From Mortierella alpina (Eukaryota > Mortierellomycota > Mortierellomycetes > Mortierellales > Mortierellaceae): 64,000 nucleotides of DNA. The stretch lies in NCBI GenBank assembly GCA_029449245.1, contig JANATF010000004.1, positions 2,108,001-2,172,000 on the forward strand, read 5' to 3'. The number at the start of each line of letters is the position of its first letter. Position 1 is the first letter of the stretch. Both the position numbers and the translations under genes were made by a program. Shown piece after piece: positions 29,751 to 40,557 of this stretch. The notes beneath the pieces were generated by a model. That model searched no databases. It saw only the letters and a program-made list of their open reading frames with translations, and had not been told where the DNA came from.

Positions 29751-32700
29751 AGAACTACGTAAAGCTCTTGGAGAAAAGGTTATAGAGAGCCCAATGATAG
29801 CTGAGGTTCGAGATCTAGCGGAACACTCGTGAATGACCTTACATCAGGCACGTACCGTGCCGGCCATGATCAAGGAGTGCGAACAAATTTAGGCTCTATA
29901 TGGACAAAAACGTTCATACGTGAAAACTCAAATGTGGAGTGGGGACTTAGTGGTGAACCTTGCAAAGTGATTGTTGAAGAGAATGTAGCATTTTCCATGG
30001 TCTCGAACAAGTCTTTCGTGCATGTCAAAGACTGATATTTTTGAATCTCTCTTCGCTTTACATAGTAGAACCCTCGAGTATGTGCCAGAGACCTACGCGT
30101 TATAGAACACCATTGTTGCGAGATTCGCTCATGGAACATGCACTTACCCTACCCTTACTGCATGCGCCGGAGAGGACGGAAAAATGCTTCGGTAAAGCCC
30201 AGTGCCCGTGGATGGTGTCAGTGCTGCCATGAATACACATGTTCTGGTGTCAACCCAGCAGACTACCCCTGTGAGTTTATTCCTCACTCAAAACAAACAA
30301 ACCATTTGAGGCAAGCAAAAGGATTTGTATGCCCGTCTGTTGTCGTGCATGTTCACAACGCAATATACGTTGCATGAAGACGGGCCATTTTGGCCATCGC
30401 ATTGCCCTGACTGTGGTTGATCGAAGAGATGTCAGCATGAATACCATCATACACCCCTCAATAGTGACATTATTTGAGCACTTGCTCCTGGACACTTTTA
30501 GCAATGCAGTGACGGAGAGGCCCTCTCGAGTCTTCGCCCCTTTGCACATTCTTCTCATCGATATTCTTCTTAGCTATAGGCCCCGCATGCGAAGGGGAGG
30601 TCCCAGGGACGTTTCTCCGGGACTCAAGGATGACCTCAAAAAGTCTCACGGCAAAGAGGCGCAATATGAGAGCCCTTTTGAGAGATTACTCTAGTAGGCA
30701 AGCGGCTGCGACCCATTAACCGATGGGACTTAGGCGGAGTGAGAAAACACCTGGAAGACCACCAAAACATGCTAAAATTACCTGCTTCTAATCATATTTT
30801 TCCCGTATACTGTAGCGTTGTAGCTATGCACGCACCTGCACGTTCGAGGTTCTCTATATTTACAGCTGTTGTGGCGCGCGGTCTTATTCAACGCACCTTG
30901 CTTTCCTTAGATTGAAGCACAGTTAACAGCAAGCAAGCTCGATTTTAAGCGAGACCATTTGCAACTCGGAGATGCAACTGCGACATACGTACTAAAGCAT
31001 GGCAGTCGCGAGGAGTATCAGGGATGCGGGAAGATGGTTGGTTGATCGCTTTCTGAGAGATGTAAGCCAAGCCCAATGAAAACTGGTGTATACACCTCAT
31101 GCTGGAATTGTTATGTACTGTACAGCAGGTTCGACCTCCGTGCGAACTTGTGGTGTATTAAACATTTCGCTCGCCAGAAAGAAGCTGATTCAGCTAATAC
31201 TGTAGCACTGGATGTCTTGCCTTCGGCGATTAGGAACAGCGATGGACCTTCACGCATTTTGTCCACTTGCCACCAACCAACTAGGTATAGTCCACGAGGA
31301 TGATGTGGCAAGGGAAGGATTTACTTCGAATTTTCTTTGTGTGCAAGAAAGCAAACCTTAATCTGAACGTTGAAGTGGTCTTGAAAGTGGCGCGCAAGTT
31401 AAGTGTAAGCATTTACTCTACCCTGATGTGGGGACAGTAGTGGAGGTCCAGTGCCCAAAGAGCAGGACGAGATTCGTATTGGGTAGACTTGGCTGGTTAT
31501 AAACATGAGAGCTTAGGACGGACTATAGTTACGGGCTGATTGCTGCTCTGCACATTGTTCGATGTCGCGATTCTGGACTCATCTTGGGATTCAGCAGACT
31601 GGTTTATGTTGTTCACGCATGTTGGTTTGGAGAAAGCCAACCGCCGATCACACCTGGCCTAGTAGTAGTTATAGTACCATTGGTGAATAAAATCGTGCAG
31701 AGTCGTTTCTTGAATACAGTTCTATGACGCAGTTCACAAAAGCCATAGCAACCGCTTACCATCCACGGAAGCCTCTTACTTAATGTGTAGAGACACCAAG
31801 TAAAAACTTCCTCCAAATATAGGATACCTCTATTTCAGTCCAGTCTCACGGCAGTACCTGAAGAAGGCCGCAGTCTCATAACCTACAGGCTTCCGAGGTG
31901 GGGCTTGGAGAATACTTTTTATAGGCGTCAAGTCGACGCCCTGCGCATCTGAGAATATACGTTGAGAGAATAATTATGGTATGTTGAAAACTACTCGGTT
32001 GTGACCCTGGTCCCTAACAGGATATGAGGGCGAAAAAGCGAAAAAGGGGTTTCTAACAACCACCTGTTGGGAGTCTCCTCGACTGGTAGCAGTAGTGGAC
32101 TAATATACTTATGATGAAAGCCGACAGAAGGCAAGATAAACCAGTTTGAAAAATTGAAATCAAAGGGCGAGAAATCGAGTGTTCTGAGCCCGAGTACCAC
32201 TCCCATCTTTGTTTCGCGTGAGAGTTTTTTTTTTGAGTGTTGGCTCGACGTGACATCGAGTCTGAAAGGGGCTGGAGTTCCTCATAACGTCCGACTGCTC
32301 CAGTTTCGGAAGTTGTTGTCAAGACGTACATGAGGTCCTCTCATTTTGTGTGAAGTGTTTACATACCTGTGGATAGTAGGTCAATAATCATGTGCTATGC
32401 ACGAAAACCGTTCGCTTGTGCTTGTGCTACACCCTCGCCCATCAATAGTGGATGAGTGCCAATCCTTTATGGCTAGTGCTACAATCGCCTTCTCGCCAGT
32501 GTTCATAGTGTCATTCCGTTGTCAATATCGCCAGGTTCTTTGTAAGGGCAGCACTTTGAATGGGTGAAGTGTTCCTCGTATAACCGGCAGTTCAATAAAA
32601 TCATTTGCACCTCCACTGGCACGCTGCCTGCTTAGGCGCCGCTATTTATATTCAAACGAGGTTGCGGGCGCGGGGAGAAAGTTGGTTGACTCTCAGGCAA

Positions 32701-34739
32701 CATCTTAACGTCAAACTTGCACTAACATATAGATTATGCGTACTCACGTTGACCTGGACCAACGCTCATTTTGAAGCACTTTGAAAAACACGAGAGTCAA
32801 GGGCGATCTGCGCATAGTGTAGACTAATTGCGGGTTAACACCACAAACAAAAAGGAGGTCGTGTCGGCTCGCTAAAGCGATAAGTGTCATTGGAATGAGG
32901 AGCCAAAGATAAATCATGATGGGAAGGGGGGGGGGGGAGAGGTTGTAAATGATGAGCCAGGTCAAACCTTTAATAGGGGTGAAAACGCTTCTCAGTTGAT
33001 GGGGAGGTACGAATCGAATGGGACATTACAGTGCTATCCAATGGTGCACTAGACATCCGTGCATCCATGTTGCCGCCTGTTGCAGTCCTCGTTGTTTTTC
33101 CCCGACAGTGGTAATTTGTATCACAGATATTTGCTTGCTCACTGACATTTACACCCATATCAATGCTGCTCTTTATCCATGCGCTTGCTCTTTTCATTTT
33201 ATAGCACTAGTTACTTCTATTCGTGTCTTCATTCTGAGAGTAGAGTAGCCATTATACCATCTGGCGACGTTGTGACAAGAAGAATGGCGTGCGACTACGC
33301 ATCCTTGAACAGACCGATGTTCAGGAACAAATGCTGCAATCCCCGTATCTTGGGATCATGCGCGAGTAGTTTTCAGGTTTTTCTATGTAAATGACAGCGC
33401 TGAGTATAGCTCTGCTATGCTCGGCCCTAGGTGGAAGCGAGAGCAGGTCCCAGGTGAACAGGTGAGGCGGAGGGCCATTCCCATTCCATCTGTTAAGGAG
33501 CCTCCGCGTGTTAGAGATGGAGACATCAGCTCCTTGACAGCGCCACCTGTGAAAGTATTCTACCTTACGTTATACATATGTTTCCGATCACGACACTGGA
33601 CATCATTAACCCTCGAACCAGCTAGTTGAGGTCAAATGGAAGATAATCAGAGTGCAACAAAGATGGACATTGTTGCAGGTAAAAAGTAATCTCAAGTGCC
33701 ATAACCACTGCTCATGACATGTCCGCTGCAGAGGCAAGACGAGTGGAGATGGACAGCATGGGAGCTCGCAGGAGACAGCAACCCCCCGCGCTATTAAATC
33801 ATTTTCTCTACCCCTCCAGCACAAAAGCTAAGAGCCAGTGCCCCGCATTGTTAACTAGATCCTCAGCAGCTTCTCGCCCGTCTCTTCTCATCATTCTCAC
33901 TATCATCGTTGCAGGCGCATGTTACCAAAGGCCGCTCTTGTTTTGAGAGATGGAAGGAAGTTCAGCGGTGAAGGGAGGATGTGGGCCACCATCTCCCATA
34001 TTTATCACGTACAACAAGAGTAATCAGTTCTAATATTTCGGCCAGCCAATCAAATGGTTACAACTAGGTGTCTTTAAAGTACTCGATTGAAATGGGCAAT
34101 ATCTTATCTATCACAAAAATAGGATTTCTTTCTACAACGGCCTATTACAAAGCCCAATTGAATCCTCAGAACAGCCTTGCCGCAATTCAATGTGTGTACT
34201 TCAAAACAATGGCACTTGGGTGCCCCCTTCTTACTAGAGTTTTCCTCTTGACCAGAAGGTTTGCTCGTTCCTGGTTGGCAAAGAGCGAATTTCATAACGA
34301 TCAGCTCGAATGAACAGTGGTATGAGGATTGAGGGTAGAAATAAGAAAAAGTGGGTTGCGACCACTGCCTCATGTCGTCTCGCCCAAGAATCAAGTGCAC
34401 TTTCGCCTTTCGTTTTTCATTTCTCGCTTCTTTCCTCTCTTCATCCTTCCTCGCTATCTCACCCCCATCCCTCTTCCTCGTGCTCCTCACCTGCCCTTCT
34501 CTATTTCTTGTAGCCCTTTTTGAGAACTGGTGTTCATCCCTCCCTTTACGTCTCGTAAAATAGCACCGTATCCCAGATCCAAGCCTATCCTCCCCTTTCT
34601 CCTTGCTCACCTCCCGTTACCCGCGCGTGCGCTCACTTTTTATCGGTCGCTTGCTTGTCTGGTCCACACTTCTTTACTCTCTCCCTCGTAACCAGACGCT
34701 CCCTACACACATACACCACACAGATACACAGCAAGCATC
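29751..34739. other. 5-kb stretch without a recognisable gene
   Basis: Open frames are short, overlap and show no motif on either strand. A small Cys-rich frame at about 30180-30280 (RGWCQCCHEYTC) is not supported further. A G run lies at about 32926-32937. The last 350 bp before 34740 are CT-rich and look like the promoter and leader of the next gene. The stretch may hold non-coding RNA, long regulatory sequence or eroded repeats. Confidence 0.4.
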
Positions 34740-37418
34740 ATGATGTCTAAAAGCAATATTGCATACCACCATCACCATCATTTTGCTGCAGCTGCAGCGA
34801 CGATAGCCTCACCGCTTCCGTCACCAGCCATGTCCTTGAACGATAGTATCAACCCCTGGGCCAATATTGTCACACCAGCCCCATCAGCCTCACCAGTCGT
34901 CTCTACAGGGACGGGGGCCCTTGCCAAGGACCTCGCCACACCCTCTGTAGTATACTCGAACACCACACAGCCCACCATCTCCTTCGACGGCTCTGTCCAG
35001 CCCAAGAATGTCATCAACGACGTCTTCCTTTCTTCGACCATGCTCTACGATGATACTGAGCTGTACAGCAGCTTCGATAGCGACTCTGACTCGGGGTTCA
35101 GCACTCCATCGCAGCAAACAGAAGAGCACCAAGATTGCTTCTCCACCCCTATGACTCCTATGTCTCCGTTTATGGAGAACGATACCGAGGACGAGCAGTC
35201 TGACCTGCCTGAGCAGGAGGGTCACTCAGTAGCGAGTCTCTCAGAAAGCGATGGTAATTTTGGATTTTCTCTTGTCACACCCCACTCTCCCAGGCGCCAA
35301 TCATTCGCTGCCCTTGCCCTGTTGGCTCGTTTTTCCCCACCTCGCCCATACATTTTCGAAGTTTGAATACGGCTGTGTGTTCTCGTTTTTGGGTACCCCG
35401 CCGCGCTTGTTTTTTTTGTATACCCACTCTCTATCTTCGCTGCCACTCCGTCAATTGTTTGCTTTTCCCTCTCCTGCACTTTCGTTATGTCTCCCTGCCC
35501 TTTCAATGCGTCCTGCCGTTCTCATACCATCATTCCCCCCCTTGTCTTCGTTTCCTTTATTTCTGTTCCGTCTCTCTCTCTCTGTCTCTCTCCCCCCCCC
35601 CCCCCCCCCCGCCCCTAGTTGCTTTTGTAGTATATGCGACTAATAATATCCTCATTGGCTATTGAATGCGCTAAATCTTGGCTCTCTAGATGCCACAAAT
35701 ATGGTCGTGGATATGAAGAGACCTATGTTTATCCCAGTCTCGATCTGTGATCCCAGAGACTTTGCTACCATGGCCAGCTTACCAACACCCCCAGAGATCA
35801 ATGCCCGCAAGCATTCCTACGACTTTCTTCGTAACTCTGACGCGTTTTTGCTCGGTGGCATCTCCGCGACTAAACGTCGCAGAATGCTTTCTGTCGATAT
35901 GATGTCTTCATGCAGCTCTGAAGCCCCCGCCTCTCCCCCAGCATCGAATGCTGGTGATGATGAGGTTGCTGAGCTCAGCGATGCCGACTCTTCCGCCAGT
36001 TCATTCACAGCTCGCAGACGCTCGCTCTTCCAGATGCGTAACGTTCGCCATCTTACGCCTACTTCTCCTTCAATGCCAGAGATTGTGTGCTTTGCCCCCC
36101 CTACGCACGAAGAGTATGATTACCATCCAGAGCTAGACCGCTCGGATGATGAGGATGATGAGGAAGAGGACGACGAGGAGCGAGTGACTAGTGAGGTAAA
36201 GGACGACGTCCCGGTGGCCGTGGTCTCGGATTTGTTTGTGGTTGAGGCCGAGCAGGAGCCTGGTCACAATGCCTATTTTGAGGATCACTATTCATCCTCG
36301 GATGAGGAGGCTGAGATTGGCTATCATTGCGAGAGCGAGATGCAGATCGATGCTATGAGCTCGAGCGACGACAGTGACTCTGACCTCTCGGATGTCGAGG
36401 ATTATCAGTTCCCAGTCAGGTAAAAGACAGTTATACTCAACAAGGTTTGGGACGGGAGATTTTGTGGTCCAAACTTTGAAACTAACATACCGGCTTGTCT
36501 CCACCACATGCAGACGTCGTGGTACGTGGCACGGCCCTAGCCTTGAGGACCTTGAGAAGTCGGCTCCAAAATGCAAAGTGAGGAGTACTCAGGCGCAAGA
36601 GCCTCACAAGAAGGAGCAGGAGCAGTTGACATTTAACGCCAACGCCGAGAGAATGGTTAGCTCCACAATTGCTACACCCTCCTCCACTGCCCCTCGCGTT
36701 TCTGCCTCCAAGAAGTCCTGCGAAGCAAGAAACTCTAAGGCGCCCACACTGTTCCAGATCTTGACCAAGGCCAACATTGACTGGTGCCGCTACTGCGGCA
36801 CAACTGAGGGCGTAAACTGGCGTCCTGGCCCATGGGGCAAGCGCACGTTGTGCAACAAGCATGGCTGTGACTTTAAGGGATACGGATTTGCTTGCAAGCT
36901 GCCACGTCTTGACTTGACTAGCTACGTCCACGAAACGGTTGAGCAACGCATCCGCCCTGTCCTTCAGCATTGTAAGTTTGTTCATTCCATATTCTCTGTT
37001 TGAAACTCTTGGCACTGCCTGTTCAGTCAATTTATATTTTTTTTTTTTTTTTTTTTGCGTAGTCTGTCATGGCTGTCAATCACAGGACTCTTGTCCAGGT
37101 AATGTCATGGTCCGCTGCGAAGGCTGCCCAAAGGCCTTCCATCAAAAGTGCCATGGCGAGACCGCCATCTCGGACGAGATTGCGTCCTCAGATAAACCCT
37201 GGTTCTGCGATGAAGCCTGCAGAGATAACGTCAAGAAGCGTCGTGTCTGCGTAGAGTTGCCCAAGAAGCGCCTCCCGCTTATGTCGACGCCCAAGCCCGC
37301 CAGCACCGCAACCATGCCGGGACCTTCGGCCGCAGCAGGTTCTGCGGCAGAGATGGGTCGCCCTCGTGGTATGAGGGCCTCCATCTCTGGTGAATTGCCT
37401 CCCGCTCGATCCAAGTAG
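34740..37418 (+). CDS. GATA-like zinc finger plus PHD finger nuclear protein
   Basis: Exons 34740-35253, 35690-36419, 36514-36971 and 37063-37418 join in phase to 685 residues. The N-terminus has a His run, then Ser/Thr/Pro-rich and acidic tracts (near 140-170 and 305-410), typical of a transcription regulator. Near residue 500 a GATA-like finger reads WCRYCGTTEGVNWRPGPWG then LCNKHGC: C-X2-C-X18-C-X2-H-X-C, so the usual fourth Cys position is His, with a Cys two residues later. It is followed within about 40 residues by a C4HC3 PHD finger (CHGC, VRCEGC, HQKCHG, WFCDEAC), which typically reads histone H3 tails. The tail is basic and Pro/Ala-rich. Intron 1 is 436 bp with a 21-base C run; intron 3 has a 20-base T run. 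The target is unknown. Confidence 0.85.
35590..35610 (+). repeat. 21-base C homopolymer in an intron
   Basis: Uninterrupted C tract near the middle of intron 1 (35254-35689) of the GATA/PHD gene, after a CT repeat. Likely length-variable. Confidence 0.9.
37037..37056 (+). repeat. 20-base T homopolymer before a 3' splice site
   Basis: T tract directly before the acceptor gcgtag at 37062 in the GATA/PHD gene, so it doubles as the polypyrimidine tract. Confidence 0.85.
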
Positions 37419-37977
37419 AGGAAAGAAGAAGAGAGCATGAGGAAGGGAGACCTCCTGGCGCGCACCTCGTTTTGTTTTTTATTGTTCTGTTCTTGTTTTT
37501 TTATTTGCTCATCCTCAACACCCCAGACGTATCCCTCAAGCAAACCATTAATACCGATCTGCCCTTTTCTATTGTTCTTTATCGTTTGTTTGCTCGTCCT
37601 GCTTTCCTTGCTTCATTCATTTCTTTTGCACACCTCTTTAATACCTCAGCTTGCTTTGTACATCTAGCCTAGAATAGTCTCTATTTTTTCTTCTTTCCTT
37701 TTCTTCTATACCATTGTAAGTACTCCTTTTTCTTCTCTCCCAGCCTGCTTTGCCTTTTTCTTTGCACTCATAGATACAAAAGTTAAAACACGCACGAAAA
37801 ATCATATCGAACTCTTGTCGACAGGTCCGCAACATGCCGGCCAACCGTCCCGAACTTACCACATAAATTTGCCACCGAGGTACTGCTTTTGTCACAATGC
37901 CACAATGCCACAATGCTGTCGGGGGTGTGCCTTTGATTCCCCGTTGCATTCACCTTTAAACAACAGACCATTGAATC
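37419..37977. other. intergenic, 3' end of GATA/PHD gene and promoter of PAXX-like gene
   Basis: T-rich and CT-rich sequence with no gene. The two genes are in tandem. Confidence 0.5.
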
Positions 37978-39258
37978 ATGACAAAGTACCAACCTTTATT
38001 CGACCTGCACCAGCTCGTCCAACTGACCCATTCCACGACTGGCAAGGCCATCTTTTACTCTCAGGTCCATCTGGCCAAGGACGACCATGTCCACGACGAC
38101 GAGGCTGGAGGCTGGGTTTTAAGCGCATTCACAGGCAAGACTTACTTTGAGCGGGAATACAGGCGCGAGGATCTCGACGACTTGGTAAGGGACCCGCTGT
38201 GCCTTGTACGCCATCAGCTCGTCGACTACCTCCCTCCCAGAGCCTGCATGCAGTACTAAAACTGATATCATGACCCTGCTGAAAAAGCTGATCGCGACGG
38301 GTGACAAGGACTGGACCTCTTTTGCGAATCGATTCAAGAAAGCAGTACTCGAAGGGTATTTTCACGTTGTAGATATGAGCTCGCGTGAGTGCAAGGTTAT
38401 TGTGGACAACGAGGTCCACTCCCGATCTGGGAGCAACGCTAGCAAACTAGAGTCGATCGACATTGAAATGCACGTCGTTAACCACGCTACTCGTGGTGAC
38501 AAGACAGGAGCATTTCTGTTTGAGGTATGCTTTCCAAGAAGATGAGCCGGGCGCTGTGGGGACGACTAACCACGCTGTTGTTCCTATTATTCCTAATTGG
38601 CCAATTGACAGTAGCTGTATCTGCCTTTATTTAGTGCGCGACTTATTTTCAGGCTCATGGATGCACTTTGAACCCAAAGGCTCTAGGATTACTCGCAGGA
38701 TCAAATCCTGTTGCAAAGACAAGTGAAGGAAACCAAGAGGACAATACTGCTGGAGTTGCGGGACGGGTCAAGAGTTATGATGATTTGAGACTGGAGCGGG
38801 ATATCCTCAAAACTGAAAATGCAGAACTCAAACGGGAAATCGAGAGACTACATGCCAATATTCTCAACTCAGGCAGCAGTAAGTTCCAGCCGGTCTGGCC
38901 TCTGTCTAGATCAGGGGTGTCTTTGCGGTGAAGCGTATGAAAAATGCTCATCGAGTTTTGTACCATGCACGCCTTACAGTGTCGAGCAGCGGTCTAGGAA
39001 CCACGGGTGGACGTCCCAAATCAAAGGCACAGGTGCTAATGTTGGCCAACGCGCAAATGTTCAAGAAGCGCAAAGGTGCCAGCGCCTTGAATCCAAGGAT
39101 GAAAAAGTACGATTTTTCTAGAATGTGCAGTGGCTGGATAAACGCATGTTCTTCACAAAAAGCTAACGACGATAAATTCTCTCTTCTTCATTACCCATAG
39201 GGGTACGGTCGCGAAAGGAACAGAGTTCGGAAGCGAAGATGACGATGAAGAAGACTGA
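37978..39258 (+). CDS. PAXX: PAXX-like non-homologous end-joining factor
   Basis: Exons 37978-38184, 38288-38524, 38653-38878, 38980-39106 and 39201-39258 give 284 residues. The start of exon 2 could instead be 38243 (15 residues more); I prefer 38288 because a TACTAA branch site lies 30 bp before it. Architecture matches the XRCC4/XLF/PAXX group: an N-terminal beta-rich head of about 135 residues (GGWVLSAFTGKTYFE, KAVLEGYFHVV), a short coiled coil (LRLERDILKTENAELKREI), then a basic tail. The C-terminus SALNPRMKKGTVAKGTEF (258-275) plus an acidic end lines up without gaps with the Ku-binding tail of animal PAXX as I remember it, sharing S, N, P, K, A, G and F. It would scaffold Ku at DNA breaks. 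Orthology is inference. Confidence 0.62.
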
Positions 39259-39314
39259 AAATAACATGGTCGAACGGTGCGTATGTAAAAAGTAGTTTAT
39301 CTGTCGGAGAAGAT

Positions 39315-40445
39315 TTAATATCCGATCAAATTCTTTTCCACTACCTTCATAAACTTCTTCTTATCCTCCAGTTCAATGCAGGGATTCTGTCCGATCAATT
39401 GGCTAACGTCCTCAAGGAGGGCCTGACCCTTCTCTCCATCATGTCTAACGCCGAGTAATGACAGAGGAGCACTTGCACGGCTGTAATCGCCTCCGAGACG
39501 CTCCAAGCGTTTCCATGACTTTTCCATGTGCTCATCACCTGCTGCCTGGAACTCATCCGATCCCGCAACGTACTGGATGCCAGACACATGTTTCACGTTG
39601 CCATTGTTGAACCGGTTAATGTCGTTCCTAGGATTCATAATCTCTTGAAAGTTACTGCTCAGATGATGGAACAGGAACTTCTGGTTCTCGGCTGAGACAT
39701 CCGATGCCTTACGATGGTCCCTGTCCTTGGACGCCTGAATCGGCGCCAACTCCTGAATCAAGCGCTGCCCAACCTCGGGATCAAAGTCGCCATAAGATCG
39801 CACGCCAGAGACATGGGCTGAGAAGGCTGCTCCTGGCAAAAGGGTGCCGACAATATTGTTGCTGTTGTTAGTGTTGTTGATTCCGAGAGGTGCAACGGTT
39901 CCACGCCCCGCAGCGATGTTGGCGTAGACGGGGCGAGATTCAAAGACGGAGGAAATCTCCCAGTCAACCTTGCTGGGGAACTGCAGCTCCCTGGAAGTAT
40001 CGTAGGGGATATTTGCAGGCGCTTGGAATCTCACAGCAGGTCTGCTGCTCCTATCACCACCTTTTCCTGTGTTGTTGCTGTCAAAGCGACGAGGACGTCT
40101 TGTAGTTGTACGGGCAGTCGAATTTTCCGTTTCACCCTCAGAGGCAAAAGTGCCGCTCCGTTTTTGACGGCGCACCGATTGTCTCTTTTCACGCTCGGAA
40201 AGCTCGAGGAGGTAGCGTGCGGTGAGGTAAGGGGTCTTCTTGTCCTGAGTAGTGTCACCGCTGACGGGTTGGATGGTCTTGGTCTCCAAGTCGACATTGT
40301 CGGATGTAGTTAAGAACTCGCCAAGCTTGTCCTGCGACTGACGCAGGGCCGAGACTGACACGGCCCTGCTTTGAAAGCTGATGTGAGAGGCTGCTGGCCT
40401 GAGAATAGCGACCGCACTCGATGAGAGAGTCCTTCTGGAGAGCAT
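39315..40445 (-). CDS. mitochondrial protein of unknown function
   Basis: A single exon of 376 residues. The first 35 residues (MLSRRTLSSSAVAILRP, then SRAVSVSALRQ) are rich in Arg/Ser/Ala and free of acids, typical of a mitochondrial transit peptide. The middle is basic and disordered (Arg/Lys-rich, 85-150). Residues 160-376 look folded, with KVDWEISSVFESRPVYANI, a Gly/Asn-rich patch and a C-terminal helical part. I do not recognise the family; a mitoribosome- or assembly-associated role is only a guess from the basic tract. Its stop lies 56 bp from the PAXX-like stop on the opposite strand. Confidence 0.75.
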   Translation of the reverse strand: MLSRRTLSSSAVAILRPAASHISFQSRAVSVSALRQSQDKLGEFLTTSDNVDLETKTIQPVSGDTTQDKKTPYLTARYLLELSEREKRQSVRRQKRSGTFASEGETENSTARTTTRRPRRFDSNNTGKGGDRSSRPAVRFQAPANIPYDTSRELQFPSKVDWEISSVFESRPVYANIAAGRGTVAPLGINNTNNSNNIVGTLLPGAAFSAHVSGVRSYGDFDPEVGQRLIQELAPIQASKDRDHRKASDVSAENQKFLFHHLSSNFQEIMNPRNDINRFNNGNVKHVSGIQYVAGSDEFQAAGDEHMEKSWKRLERLGGDYSRASAPLSLLGVRHDGEKGQALLEDVSQLIGQNPCIELEDKKKFMKVVEKNLIGY

Positions 40446-40557
40446 GGGAGACGATGGCAGAGAGCGGAAAGGGCCCTCGATGGGACCTCCCGAGGTGATT
40501 TAATAATATTCCTTGAACGATTTGGGCCAAGCCTCCAAAAAAAAACAACAGTCCACC

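Noticed and set aside
30041-30377. Short Cys-rich plus-strand frames
   Set aside because: Cys spacing fits no finger I know and the frames are too short and isolated to call.
31080-31160. tRNA-like GGTTCGACC box
   Set aside because: No matching A box, acceptor stem or cloverleaf can be formed around it.
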